From: Rhizobium sp. Pop5
Lineage (GTDB): Bacteria > Pseudomonadota > Alphaproteobacteria > Rhizobiales > Rhizobiaceae
Reading direction: 5' to 3'
Assembly: GCF_024721175.1 (NCBI RefSeq)
Contig: NZ_CP099399.1
Location: 3,490,001 to 3,554,000, forward strand
DNA: 64,000 bases
A program made the position numbers and the translations under genes. Shown here one piece after another: positions 8,548 to 17,037 of this stretch (within the stretch, counting starts at the first letter, position 1; every line of letters starts with the position of its first letter). A model generated the notes under the pieces. That model made no database searches. It saw only the letters and a program-made list of their open reading frames with translations, and was not told where the DNA came from.

Positions 8548-9531
8548 GTGGTCAAGCTCAAACGCGGCACGCATACGGCCTATACCGAGGCATCCTCGCT
8601 GCGGTTGAGGGCGGCGTGGCTCTATTATAACGAAGGCCTGACCCAGAAGGACGTTGCCGAACAGCTCGGCATTAGCCGCACCACCGTCATCCGCCTGCTC
8701 GACGAGGCGATGAAACGCAGCGAAGTGCAGATCTGGATCAACGATTCGATCGGCGACTGCGTCGAACTTTCGGTCAAGCTCGAGCGTGCTTACGGCCTCG
8801 ACGAGGCGATCGTCGTGCCGGCGCCGACCACGTGCGACGTCGATTCGTTGGCAAAGAATGTCGGCCTGGCGCTGGGGCAGTTCCTCTCGGAAGCCATTCC
8901 GGACGATTACACGATCGGCGTCGGCTGGGGCCGCACCATGACGGCCTCGCTTGCAAGCTTCCGCCCGCCGCGACGTGACAATTGCAAGATCGTTTCGCTG
9001 CTTGGCGGCATCGTCGCTGTCCATCAGACGAACCCGATCGACTATACATGGCGGCTGGCAAACCAGCTCGGCGCCGAATGTTACATGTTCCTGGCGCCGC
9101 TACTCGTCGATTCCATCGAGACCAAACGCAATCTGATCGAAAAATGCGGGCTGGACACGATTTACCGTCTCGCCGAGAACCTCGATCTCGCGATCGTCAG
9201 CTGCGGCGATATCGGCCCGCATTCGACTTCGCTGTCGGAGGGCTGGATATCGAAGGCCGAGCTGCAGGAACTGGTCGATGCCGGCTGCGTCTGCGACACC
9301 ATGTTCAACTTCCTCGACAAGGACGGCAATTCGGTCGATCACTCGATCAATCGGCGCGTCATGTCGGTCGATCTCGACATGTTGAAGGAGGCAAGGCACA
9401 TCGTGCTTTCCTCCGGCGGCGCCCACCGCGCCATCGCTATCCGCGCCACGATCAAACGCATCGGCTGCAACACGCTGATCACGGATGAAAGCGCGGCACG
9501 GGCGTTGCTGGAACTGGCAGAACAGACTTGA
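8548..9531 (+). CDS. SorC/DeoR-type sugar-binding transcriptional regulator
   Basis: A 327-residue regulator with an N-terminal helix-turn-helix (residues about 25-50, LTQKDVAEQLGISRTTVIRL) and a C-terminal sugar-phosphate-binding domain (IGVGWGRTM, then VSLLGG). Such proteins are cytoplasmic and respond to phosphorylated sugars. The start is GTG 8548 with GGGAGGAG immediately upstream. It is similar in plan to the SorC protein at 22917-23870 but the effector must differ. It faces tal across a shared control region and has no metabolic gene downstream, so its target may be tal, itself or a remote locus. Confidence 0.9.
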   Translation: MVKLKRGTHTAYTEASSLRLRAAWLYYNEGLTQKDVAEQLGISRTTVIRLLDEAMKRSEVQIWINDSIGDCVELSVKLERAYGLDEAIVVPAPTTCDVDSLAKNVGLALGQFLSEAIPDDYTIGVGWGRTMTASLASFRPPRRDNCKIVSLLGGIVAVHQTNPIDYTWRLANQLGAECYMFLAPLLVDSIETKRNLIEKCGLDTIYRLAENLDLAIVSCGDIGPHSTSLSEGWISKAELQELVDAGCVCDTMFNFLDKDGNSVDHSINRRVMSVDLDMLKEARHIVLSSGGAHRAIAIRATIKRIGCNTLITDESAARALLELAEQT

Positions 9532-9561
9532 TCCAATCTCGCTGAACGGAACCACCGCCGC

Positions 9562-10434
9562 TCAGGCGTGGCCCGACTCCCAGCCGAGCATCGCCCGCTT
9601 GCGGGTCAGGCCCCAATGGTATCCCGTCAATGCTCCATTCTTGCCGAGCGCGCGATGGCAGGGCACGACGAAGGAGATCGGGTTGGCACCGACGGCGGCA
9701 CCGACAGCACGCATCGCTGTGGGACGGCCGATATCCCTGGCGATATCGCTATAGGTCACCGCCTTGCCGAAGGGGATCTTCAAGAGGCTCTGCCAGACGC
9801 TGACCTGGAAATCCGTACCGATCAGAACGACGCGCAACGGCTGGTCCGACGTCCAACGACCCGGCTGGAAGATGCGCTCCGCATAGGGCACCGTCGCCTG
9901 CCGGTCCTCGATGTATTCCGCATGCGGCCAGCGGCAGCTCATGTCCTCGAGGCAGGCCTTCTCATCGCCGGCATCGCTGAAGGCAAGGCCTGCAAGGCCG
10001 CGATCCGTGACCATGACGAGCGCCGCTCCGAAGGGGCAGGTGTGAAACCCGTAGCGGATCGTCAATCCGCCGCCCTTGGCCTTCCATTCCCCCGGAGACA
10101 TCGCCTCATGCGTCACGAACAGGTCGTGCAGGCGGCTCGGGCCGGAAAGACCGACCTCGATGGAGGTTTCGAGCAACGGCATCTCTTCCTTGCGCAGCAG
10201 CCGCTTTGCATGGTCAAGCGTGACGGCCTGCAGGAATGCCTTCGGCGAAAGGCCGGCCCAGCGGGTAAAGGTCTTCTGAAGCTGCGTCGGCGATTGGTTC
10301 AGCCGCGCCGCGATCGCTTCCAGCGAGGGCTGGTCGCGATATTCTTCGCTGATGAGTTCGATGACCTGGCGGACGGTATCGTAGTCCGGACCTTCAGGGG
10401 TGATATCTGTGTCGAGCTTCGCGATCATATTCAT
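9562..10434 (-). CDS. Ada-like AraC-HTH/O6-methylguanine-DNA methyltransferase fusion
   Basis: A 290-residue fusion of an AraC-type DNA-binding domain (residues about 20-115, with LEAIAARLNQSPTQLQKTFT) and a methyltransferase domain (about 120-285). The acceptor Cys is at about 259 in the invariant PCHR motif, so it should repair O6-methylguanine in a single suicide transfer. It lacks the N-terminal zinc/methylphosphotriester domain of E. coli Ada, so the classic switch that activates Ada is absent. ATG 10434 has AGGAG seven bases upstream. It converges on the SorC gene and precedes no obvious partner. Confidence 0.9.
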   Translation of the reverse strand: MNMIAKLDTDITPEGPDYDTVRQVIELISEEYRDQPSLEAIAARLNQSPTQLQKTFTRWAGLSPKAFLQAVTLDHAKRLLRKEEMPLLETSIEVGLSGPSRLHDLFVTHEAMSPGEWKAKGGGLTIRYGFHTCPFGAALVMVTDRGLAGLAFSDAGDEKACLEDMSCRWPHAEYIEDRQATVPYAERIFQPGRWTSDQPLRVVLIGTDFQVSVWQSLLKIPFGKAVTYSDIARDIGRPTAMRAVGAAVGANPISFVVPCHRALGKNGALTGYHWGLTRKRAMLGWESGHA

Positions 10435-10503
10435 CGTTTTTCTCCTTTAGACAGGAGATAATCAAGGGCAGTCCGCCAAACCACCCGATTCTTGCGGAAT
10501 GCG

Positions 10504-11001
10504 TCAGATACGCTGCTTGACCGTGGCAAGCGCTCCCTTGAAGGCCTTGGCGAAACTTTCGCGATCGTCAGGATTGAGAAAGGAGCCGATATCGGTGCGC
10601 CGGCCCTGGCCGAAAATATGCATGGAGAGAATGCCGATCTCCTGATGCCGGCGCACGAGGAAACGGGTCCAGAACGGATTGAAATGATGCTCCACCATCC
10701 GTCCCGACGGCGCAAACTTGCGCACAGAAACATCGGTACGCGACACGGTAACTTCTTCGCGCGCCCTTCCGGAGCGGTAGTTCAGCCAAAAGGCGCCGTA
10801 AAGCAGCGCGAAATCCAGCCCGAAGAAGAAGCCGATCGGCCAGGCACCGGTGGCGATAAAGAACATGCCATAGAGAAAGCAGATAGCGCCGGAGACGGCT
10901 AGCATCACCTTGAATCCCTTGCGTCCGAGCGAACGGTGGGGGAAAAGCTCGGCTGCGAAAACAGGCTGCTCGTTGAAGCTGTCGGCGTTGCTTTCCATCA
11001 T
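10504..11001 (-). CDS. DUF2244 membrane protein
   Basis: About 165 residues with two adjacent membrane helices near residues 30-75 (FKVMLAVSGAICFLYGMFF and PIGFFFGLDFALLYGAFWLN) followed by a soluble domain with the family motif FNPFWTRFLV. DUF2244 is common in alphaproteobacteria and has no established function. ATG pairs at 11001 and 10998 are both possible; the frame runs further upstream into the nth start but that part is not conserved. It is divergent from nth with about 22 bases between start codons, so the promoters must overlap or lie within the neighbouring gene. Confidence 0.8.
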   Translation of the reverse strand: MMESNADSFNEQPVFAAELFPHRSLGRKGFKVMLAVSGAICFLYGMFFIATGAWPIGFFFGLDFALLYGAFWLNYRSGRAREEVTVSRTDVSVRKFAPSGRMVEHHFNPFWTRFLVRRHQEIGILSMHIFGQGRRTDIGSFLNPDDRESFAKAFKGALATVKQRI

Positions 11002-11023
11002 GGCCGTTGAGTATAGATTCTCC

Positions 11024-11806
11024 ATGGCGAATCCGAAACTCAAATCCGTTACCAGATCATCGCAAAACTCGAATGTGATCACCCGCCGTAAACCGGCGGC
11101 CGCGGTGAAGACCGCCTATTCCCTGTCCGAGCGCGAGGAGATTTTCCGTCGCTTTTCGATCCAGCGGCCCGAGCCGCGGGGTGAACTGGAGCATACCAAC
11201 CCCTTCACCCTTGTCGTGGCGGTGGCGCTCTCCGCCCAGGCCACGGACGCCGGCGTCAACAAGGCGACACGGGCGCTCTTCAAGGCCGCCGATACGCCGC
11301 AGAAAATGCTCGATCTCGGCGAGGAGAAGGTCCGCGACTACATCAAGACGATCGGCCTCTATCGCAACAAGGCCAAGAACGTCATAGCCCTATCGCGGAT
11401 GCTGGTCGATGAATTCGCAGGCAAGGTGCCCGAGACGCGCGAGGAGCTGGTGCGCCTGCCGGGCGTCGGCCGCAAGACCGCCAATGTCGTGCTCTCCATG
11501 GCCTTCGGCCAGGCGACCATGGCCGTCGACACCCATATCTTCCGCATCGCCAACCGCGTCGGACTCGCGCCGGGCAAAACGCCCGATGAGGTGGAAGAGC
11601 GACTGATGAAGGTCGTGCCGAAACATTACCTCTATCACGCCCATCACTGGCTGATCCTGCACGGCCGCTATACCTGCAAGGCGCGGCGTCCGGAATGCGA
11701 GCGCTGCGTCATCGCCGATATCTGCAAGTCGCCGGAAAAGAGCTGCGACATCCCGGCTCCGCTGGTCGAGCTACCGCCGCAGGTGATCGGCGAGGCCGTC
11801 GAGTAG
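11024..11806 (+). CDS. nth: Endonuclease III
   Basis: A 260-residue base-excision-repair glycosylase/AP lyase for oxidised pyrimidines. The helix-hairpin-helix LPGVGRKTANVVL carries the catalytic Lys at about 151, the Asp is at about 169 (VDTHIFRIANR), and the 4Fe-4S loop has the exact C-x6-C-x2-C-x5-C spacing (CKARRPECERCVIADIC). ATG 11024 is chosen; ATG 11000 in frame would add eight residues. An N-terminal extension of about 35 basic residues precedes the core. Its 3' end overlaps the convergent TetR gene by 36 bases. Confidence 0.96.
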   Translation: MANPKLKSVTRSSQNSNVITRRKPAAAVKTAYSLSEREEIFRRFSIQRPEPRGELEHTNPFTLVVAVALSAQATDAGVNKATRALFKAADTPQKMLDLGEEKVRDYIKTIGLYRNKAKNVIALSRMLVDEFAGKVPETREELVRLPGVGRKTANVVLSMAFGQATMAVDTHIFRIANRVGLAPGKTPDEVEERLMKVVPKHYLYHAHHWLILHGRYTCKARRPECERCVIADICKSPEKSCDIPAPLVELPPQVIGEAVE

Positions 11807-12349
11807 GGCCAAAATCGCCTGCTCGTAATCCCGTCTCTCCCCGCCGCCTTCGATCGCAATCGCGGCGCGGTCGAAGGCCGCCGATAGCAGTGATGTCAGT
11901 GGGTCGAGCAGTGCTCCTGCCTCAGGCACAAGCGCCGCAAGCCCGGCACGCAGACTCGCTTCCGCATTCTCGGCATCCACTGCCGCGGCCGCCGGCGACC
12001 CGAGGACGGCGGGAGCTTCCATCAGCAGCAGCCGTGTTCGCCCAGGCTTTCGCATCGCGGTGAAATAGGCCGAAGCACCGGCCATCAGTGCAGCCCGCGG
12101 CCCCTCTTCCGGCGCTGAAGAGGCCTCGATCGCTCTGGCCACTTCCTGCGCCTCACACTCGATCACCGCCTGGAAAAGCGCCTTCTTGTCCTCGAAATGG
12201 TGGTAGAGAGCGCCCCGCGTCACTCCTGCCGCCGCGACGATCTCCGGTGTCGCCGTTTCGGCATAACCTTTATCGACGAAGATGCGCCGTCCAGCGTCGA
12301 TCAGCGCCTGTCTTGTCTGTTCCGTTCTCTCGCGATTGCTGCGGCTCAT
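11771..12349 (-). CDS. TetR/AcrR-family repressor
   Basis: A 192-residue repressor with the TetR DNA-binding domain at residues about 12-55 (GYAETATPEIVAAAGVTRGA, then LYHHFEDKKALFQ) and a variable ligand-binding domain. Two inverted repeats of ACATACA/TGTATGT lie between it and the divergent VOC-family gene and are the likely operators for both. The 3' end runs 36 bases into nth on the opposite strand. Ligand unknown. Confidence 0.92.
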   Translation of the reverse strand: MSRSNRERTEQTRQALIDAGRRIFVDKGYAETATPEIVAAAGVTRGALYHHFEDKKALFQAVIECEAQEVARAIEASSAPEEGPRAALMAGASAYFTAMRKPGRTRLLLMEAPAVLGSPAAAAVDAENAEASLRAGLAALVPEAGALLDPLTSLLSAAFDRAAIAIEGGGERRDYEQAILALLDGLADHLRR

Positions 12350-12360
12350 AGAAGCCGTTT

Positions 12361-12410
12361 ACATACAAACCGCATGTATGTTAATAGATAAAAACATACA
12401 ATCTGTATGT
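12361..12410. promoter_or_regulatory. Paired TetR operators
   Basis: Two inverted repeats with the same half-sites: ACATACA-n7-TGTATGT (12361-12381) and ACATACA-n3-TGTATGT (12394-12410). They fill the gap between the TetR gene and the divergent VOC gene. The half-site is the same as in the published AcrR operator of E. coli (TACATACA...TGTATGTA), which fits the AcrR-like DNA-binding domain encoded next door. Confidence 0.75.
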
Positions 12411-12430
12411 AAATCTCAAGGGAGCGATAA

Positions 12431-12856
12431 ATGAAATCGACCAGCTATTATCCTGTCATTATGACCGGCGACGTTGCGGGCACCGCCGCCTTTTACTGCA
12501 CCCACTTCGGCTTCAAAGCGCTCTTCGAAAACGACTGGTATGTCCACCTGCAATCGAGCGAAGCGGAACACGTCGCGCTCGCCATCCTTGACGGCAGCCA
12601 CGAGACCATTCCCCCCATTGCACGCGGCGAAGTCCGCGGCTTACTGCTCAATTTCGAAGTCGAGGATGTCGATCGTGTCTATAAGGTCTGCCGGAGCGCC
12701 GGCCTGCCGATTCTGAGAGAAATCCGCGATGAGGATTTCGGCCAACGGCATTTCATCACCGCCGACCCCAACGGCGTGCTGATCGACATCATCAAGCCGA
12801 TCCCGCCAAGCGCCGAATTCGCGGCGATGTACGACGCTTCCGCTCTGCCCCACTGA
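12431..12856 (+). CDS. VOC-superfamily (glyoxalase/bleomycin-resistance-like) protein
   Basis: A 141-residue protein with the beta-alpha-beta-beta-beta VOC fold: an early [12 protein letters not shown] helix-turn and a late [12 protein letters not shown] strand, as in glyoxalase and fosfomycin/bleomycin resistance proteins. It could be a dioxygenase-like enzyme or a drug-binding protein; metal ligands cannot be assigned with confidence. It lies under the paired TetR operators and is likely the main target of that repressor, so it is probably induced by a xenobiotic or reactive aldehyde. Confidence 0.88.
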   Translation: MKSTSYYPVIMTGDVAGTAAFYCTHFGFKALFENDWYVHLQSSEAEHVALAILDGSHETIPPIARGEVRGLLLNFEVEDVDRVYKVCRSAGLPILREIRDEDFGQRHFITADPNGVLIDIIKPIPPSAEFAAMYDASALPH

Positions 12857-12859
12857 AGC

Positions 12860-13573
12860 TCAGGCTCGAAAAGCCGGGTCCCTTGCCGAAATCAGCTTGT
12901 GCAGGTGCACCATCATGCCGGCTGCAAAGAGCGGCGTCAGAAGATTGACGATGGGAATTGCCAGGAAGAGCGCGATCACCAATCCGCCGAGAAAGACGGT
13001 CGGCGCATGTTTGGCGCGGAAGAGCCGCGCCTCCTGCGCCGGACGGAAGCGCATGGCGGCGAATTCGAAGAATTCCCGACCGAGCAGATAGCCGTTCACC
13101 AGAAAGAAGGCGATCAGATTGACGCCGGGTATGAACAAGAGGAGCAATGCCACGATATTGCCGAGGATCACCACGCCCAGGAATTTGATCGAACTTGCCA
13201 TCGCCGGACCGAGCGGCAAGGCTGTGCCCGGAGCGTCCTTGGGATAGTCGCGCCTTTCGATGACATCGGCGACGTCGTCGAGGAACAGGCCGGCGATCAA
13301 AGCCGTCACCGGAGAAAGCAGCAGCGCCAGCACGAGAGCAAGGCCGACGCCGGCGAGGATCGCGAAAACCAGGGCCAACCATCCCGCCCAATCCGGCATA
13401 TCGGGGAAGAAACTCGTCAGCCAGGGAAAGAGGAAGGCCATGAAGGCCCCGCGCAGCGCGAACCAGAGGCCGACAAGGACGAGAATCGTCAGGCCGAGCA
13501 CCTTCCAGAAGACAGACCGTGTCTCCGGCGCGAACAGATTGGAAAGCGATAGTCGAGCGGCGTCAAGGATCAT
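12860..13573 (-). CDS. EI24/CysZ-like membrane protein
   Basis: A 237-residue protein with about five membrane segments and the EI24-domain pattern (LLSPVTALIAGLFLDDVADV and FFLVNGYLLGREFFEFAAMR). CysZ, a relative, imports sulfate, but the family is broad and there is no sulfur gene nearby, so the name is structural rather than functional. It converges on the VOC gene with three bases between stops. The upstream 236-base AT-rich gap to the RpiR gene probably contains its promoter. Confidence 0.8.
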   Translation of the reverse strand: MILDAARLSLSNLFAPETRSVFWKVLGLTILVLVGLWFALRGAFMAFLFPWLTSFFPDMPDWAGWLALVFAILAGVGLALVLALLLSPVTALIAGLFLDDVADVIERRDYPKDAPGTALPLGPAMASSIKFLGVVILGNIVALLLLFIPGVNLIAFFLVNGYLLGREFFEFAAMRFRPAQEARLFRAKHAPTVFLGGLVIALFLAIPIVNLLTPLFAAGMMVHLHKLISARDPAFRA

Positions 13574-13809
13574 ATCTTCGGCGTCTCCGGTTGCGCGAAA
13601 GATGTAGGAAAGGCCGACGCCAGCGGCAAGAGAGAATAAAATTGCGTGCTGTACTAGAAAACTTGTCGAAAATTAAATGCTAATATAATATTGTCAGATA
13701 TCAGAATATGTATGGGCCTGAGAAGCAGATTCCGTAATAGTTGCAAAAACAACGGGTCGCAATAGCGCGTCCGCGGAGCGCCTCTGAGGGAAGACGGGGG
13801 GAGGCTGAT

Positions 13810-14664
13810 GTGGAAGATTTTGTTCACAAACTCAGGCAATACGCAAAAACCGGCACACCGGCCGAGCGTCGTATCGCGAAATATTTCACCGAGCACCTGA
13901 ACGACCTGCCGTTTGAGACAGCCGCGTCCGTCGCCGACAGGCTTGATCTCTCGCCGATGACCGTCGGACGTTTCCTGCGTGCGCTCGGCTATCAGGGATT
14001 GGACAGCGTCAAAGTAGAAATTCGCGAGACGGTGACGACGTCGCCGGCGCAATTGCAGAGCGCCATGACCGAGCTGCATCAGGACGCCGCTGACGGCAAA
14101 CCGCTCGCCGTGCTTGTCGCCGAACAAATCCAGGCGCTCCATCATATCTACCATCTGACGGCGCAGCCGAACTGGACGGAAGCCGTCAGCTTGATCAGCA
14201 CGGCCCGCGAAGTGTCGATCGCCACCCATGCTCGGCTTGCGAGTCTCGCCAATCATTTCTGTCAGCGGCTGACGCAGGCCCGCGACGGCGTGCGCCCGCT
14301 CGACGGCGCCGACAATCGTTTCGCCGAACTCTTCGCCAGGCCGGCGGTCGACGATGCGCTGCTCGTCATCATCGACTGTCGCCGCTTCGCCAAGGCACGC
14401 CTGCTTGCCCGGACCGCGCGGCGCTACGGCTACAAGGTCGTTCTTATTTCGCCGCAGCAGGCGGATTGGATGGCAGACCAGTCGAACGTCATGCTGCCGC
14501 TGCCGGCCGCACGCGCTCCCGATCTCGATAATCTTCCGCCGTTGATCGCCCTGCTCGATTGCCTATCGGAATCCGTCATCCTGCAAGTCGGAGAGGAGGC
14601 GGCGCTCCGCCGCCGCCGCATGCTGGAATTTGCGACCGTCCTCGGCGAGGCGGCAAACCACTGA
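13810..14664 (+). CDS. MurR/RpiR-family transcriptional regulator
   Basis: A 284-residue regulator with an RpiR-type HTH (residues about 20-75: ETAASVADRLDLSPMTVGRF, then LRALGYQGLDSVK) and a C-terminal SIS-like domain (about 110-275) that would bind a sugar phosphate. GTG 13810 is preferred because GGGGGAGG lies seven bases upstream; an upstream TTG at 13741 would add 23 non-conserved residues. The SIS domain is divergent. It converges on the polyol-kinase gene with four bases between stops, so a link with the polyol operon is possible but not evident. Confidence 0.85.
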   Translation: MEDFVHKLRQYAKTGTPAERRIAKYFTEHLNDLPFETAASVADRLDLSPMTVGRFLRALGYQGLDSVKVEIRETVTTSPAQLQSAMTELHQDAADGKPLAVLVAEQIQALHHIYHLTAQPNWTEAVSLISTAREVSIATHARLASLANHFCQRLTQARDGVRPLDGADNRFAELFARPAVDDALLVIIDCRRFAKARLLARTARRYGYKVVLISPQQADWMADQSNVMLPLPAARAPDLDNLPPLIALLDCLSESVILQVGEEAALRRRRMLEFATVLGEAANH

Positions 14665-14668
14665 ACAC

Positions 14669-16252
14669 CTATTGCATCGCTTCCAGTTCGGCCCGGTGCC
14701 GGTGCATGGCAAGCAGGCGGCGGTAGTCGCGGTCGTAGAGCGCCTGTTTGGTCTTGTCGGGAAGCCGCTCCTCGCCGCCCGGATACATCGCTTCGCCCGC
14801 CGCCGCCAAATCCTTGTGCAGGCCGCAGGCGACCGACGCCGCGATTGCCGTGCCGAGCAGCACCGCCTCGTTCATCTTCGGCACCACGACCTTGCAGCCG
14901 GTGGCGTCGCTATAGAGTTCCATGAGCACCGGATTTTTCACATGCCCGCCGGCGATGTGCAGCGTATCGGGCACGTAGCCATATTCCTTCATCTTCTCAA
15001 GGATGTGGCGGATGCCGAGGGCGATCGCCATTGCCGTGCGCCAATAGAGGGCGCAGAGATTGTCGAAGGAGGCATCAAGCGTCAGCCCGCTGATGACGCC
15101 GACGGCATGCGGATCGGCGAGCGGCGAGCGGTTGCCGTGAAAATCCGGCAGCACGAAGATGCGCGCACCGAAGTCATCCCCCTCCTCTGCCCGCAATTCG
15201 GCGATCCTCGCTACGATCTTCTGATGCAACGCGGCGGTCGGTTCGCCGCCGGCCGCATGCATGCGCACGATATGATCGAGCAGCGCGCCGGTCGCCGATT
15301 GCCCGGCCTCCACCAGCCAGCATTGGGGGAAGACCGCCTCATAATAGGGGCCCCACATGCCGTGGCTCGGCTTGCGTTCCTGCGAGAAGGCGACGATGCA
15401 GCTCGACGTGCCGGCGATCAGCGCCAACTGATGCTCGCGCTTCACAGGGTCGGCGGCATAACCGCCGAGTGAGCCGAGCGCGCCGGCATAGGCGTCGATC
15501 ATGCCGGCTGAGACATGGCAGTCCGTGGTCAGCCCGAGCGCCTCGGCCGCTTCGGCTGTCAGCCGGCCGACGCTCTCTCCGACAGGCGCGGTCTCTTCAG
15601 GCAGCTGGCCGCGTGTCTGAAGATCCTCTAGGCCGATCCGCTCCAGGAAATCCTGCTGCCAGCCTCTCTCGAGATGAGCGAGATAGTTCCACTTCGCCGT
15701 CAGCGTGCAGCGCGAGCGGGCAAGCGATCCGGTCGATTTCCACGTCATGAAATCGGCGAGGTCAAAGAAGTAGCCGGCTTTTTCCCATGTGGCGGGCAGC
15801 TTCTTCTTCAGCCACATGAGCTTCGGCATTTCCATCTCAGGCGACATCACGTAGCCGGAATGTTCGAGCACCCTGTGCTCCGTCGCTGTGCAGAAATCGG
15901 CTTCCTTCAGCGCCCTGTGGTCGAGCCAGACGATCGTGTCGAAACGTCTCTCGCCGCCGGTGGAAACGCTGATCTGGCGCCCATCGACGTCGCGCACCAC
16001 GAGCGAACATGTGGCGTCGAAACCGATCGCTCCGACTGAGCCGGCAGCGATTCCCGATTGCTCCATCGCACTGCGCACCGCCACACAGGCGGCCGACCAA
16101 ATGTCCTCGGAATCATGTTCGGCATGATTTTCGCGCGGCCGGTTCATGACGATCGGATGTTCGGCCTTGGCAAGCAGCCGGCCGCTTGCATTAAAGACGC
16201 CGGCGCGCGCGCTGCCCGTGCCGATATCCACCGCAACCACATGATCACGCAT
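14669..16252 (-). CDS. FGGY-family carbohydrate kinase (ribulokinase-like)
   Basis: A 527-residue cytoplasmic sugar kinase. The N-terminal ATPase fold shows VAVDIGTGSARAGVF, the middle FDATCSLVVRD and TIVWLDHRA, and the C-terminal AGGHVKNPVLMELYSD, a pattern closest to D-ribulokinase-type FGGY kinases rather than classic xylulokinases. The start ATG 16252 shares one base with the upstream HAD stop codon (TGATG), so they are coupled. It closes a polyol operon and would phosphorylate the ketose made by the dehydrogenase. Whether that is D-ribulose, D-xylulose or another sugar is not decided by sequence. Confidence 0.88.
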   Translation of the reverse strand: MRDHVVAVDIGTGSARAGVFNASGRLLAKAEHPIVMNRPRENHAEHDSEDIWSAACVAVRSAMEQSGIAAGSVGAIGFDATCSLVVRDVDGRQISVSTGGERRFDTIVWLDHRALKEADFCTATEHRVLEHSGYVMSPEMEMPKLMWLKKKLPATWEKAGYFFDLADFMTWKSTGSLARSRCTLTAKWNYLAHLERGWQQDFLERIGLEDLQTRGQLPEETAPVGESVGRLTAEAAEALGLTTDCHVSAGMIDAYAGALGSLGGYAADPVKREHQLALIAGTSSCIVAFSQERKPSHGMWGPYYEAVFPQCWLVEAGQSATGALLDHIVRMHAAGGEPTAALHQKIVARIAELRAEEGDDFGARIFVLPDFHGNRSPLADPHAVGVISGLTLDASFDNLCALYWRTAMAIALGIRHILEKMKEYGYVPDTLHIAGGHVKNPVLMELYSDATGCKVVVPKMNEAVLLGTAIAASVACGLHKDLAAAGEAMYPGGEERLPDKTKQALYDRDYRRLLAMHRHRAELEAMQ

Positions 16253-16941
16253 CAAGATTTGGTCCCGTCCAGCTTGTGTTTGCGGACAAGGTGTATCAAA
16301 TCCGGCATGGCGTCAAACACCACCGCAGGCGAAAGACGATCGAGTTCGGCGCGGTATCCGGCGAAGTTGGCGTGCGATCCGCCGGTGAAGGCAAAGACCG
16401 TCATGCCCGCCGCCTTGGCGGCCGCGATGCCGGCCGGGCTGTCCTCGATAACGAGGCAGGATGCGGGTTCCACATGCATCTGCCGGGCCGCATGCAGGAA
16501 GAGATCGGGCGCCGGCTTGCCGCGCTTGACCATCGTCGCGCTGAAGATATCAGGCAGTTTGTCAAGCAGACCGGTGACGGAAAGCGACAGCCGAATCCGC
16601 TCCATCTGACTTGAAGAGGCGACGCAGCAGGGAATGCCGAGCTCGTCGATCGTCGCCGCGATCCCGTCGATCGGCTTCAATTCGGTGCGGAAACGGGCGT
16701 AGAGATCGGTGCGGATGCGCTCGAGGAATTCCTCCCCGGCGTGGACGTTGAATTCAGTTTCCAGCGTGTCGATGACCGTCGCAAGGCTACGTCCGAGAAA
16801 ACGCTCATAGGCCTGGTCCTCTGTGATCGAGACCCCGAAATCGCTCATTGCGCCGACGAGCACACTGATCGAGATCGGCTCGCTGTCGACGAGCACGCCG
16901 TCGCAATCGAAGATGACCAGCCCTGGTTCAGCATCAGCCAT
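16252..16941 (-). CDS. HAD-family phosphatase
   Basis: A 229-residue HAD-IA hydrolase. Motif I is DCDGVLVDSEP near residues 11-21, motif II CVASSSQ, motif III/IV VIEDSPAGIAAAKAAGM, all with catalytic Asp residues intact. It resembles beta-phosphoglucomutase/sugar-phosphatase proteins (YfbT, GPP-like). Located between the polyol dehydrogenase and the kinase, it may remove dead-end or toxic sugar phosphates formed during polyol catabolism. The gene is coupled to the kinase by a TGATG overlap. Confidence 0.9.
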   Translation of the reverse strand: MADAEPGLVIFDCDGVLVDSEPISISVLVGAMSDFGVSITEDQAYERFLGRSLATVIDTLETEFNVHAGEEFLERIRTDLYARFRTELKPIDGIAATIDELGIPCCVASSSQMERIRLSLSVTGLLDKLPDIFSATMVKRGKPAPDLFLHAARQMHVEPASCLVIEDSPAGIAAAKAAGMTVFAFTGGSHANFAGYRAELDRLSPAVVFDAMPDLIHLVRKHKLDGTKS

Positions 16942-17004
16942 GAAAAACCCAACCTGAGTTCAATTCGGACGCATGACCGCCCCGCTTCGTCCGAAAAGCC
17001 GGAT

Positions 17005-17030
17005 GGATGGCGGCAGCGATGCCGCCATCC
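17005..17030 (-). terminator. Intercistronic hairpin after mtlK
   Basis: A perfect 11-base-pair stem (GGATGGCGGCA / TGCCGCCATCC) with a four-base loop lies eight bases after the mtlK stop. Only a short TTTT occurs further on, so it may attenuate or protect the 3' end of the message rather than stop transcription fully. Confidence 0.5.
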
Positions 17031-17037
17031 GGATTTC

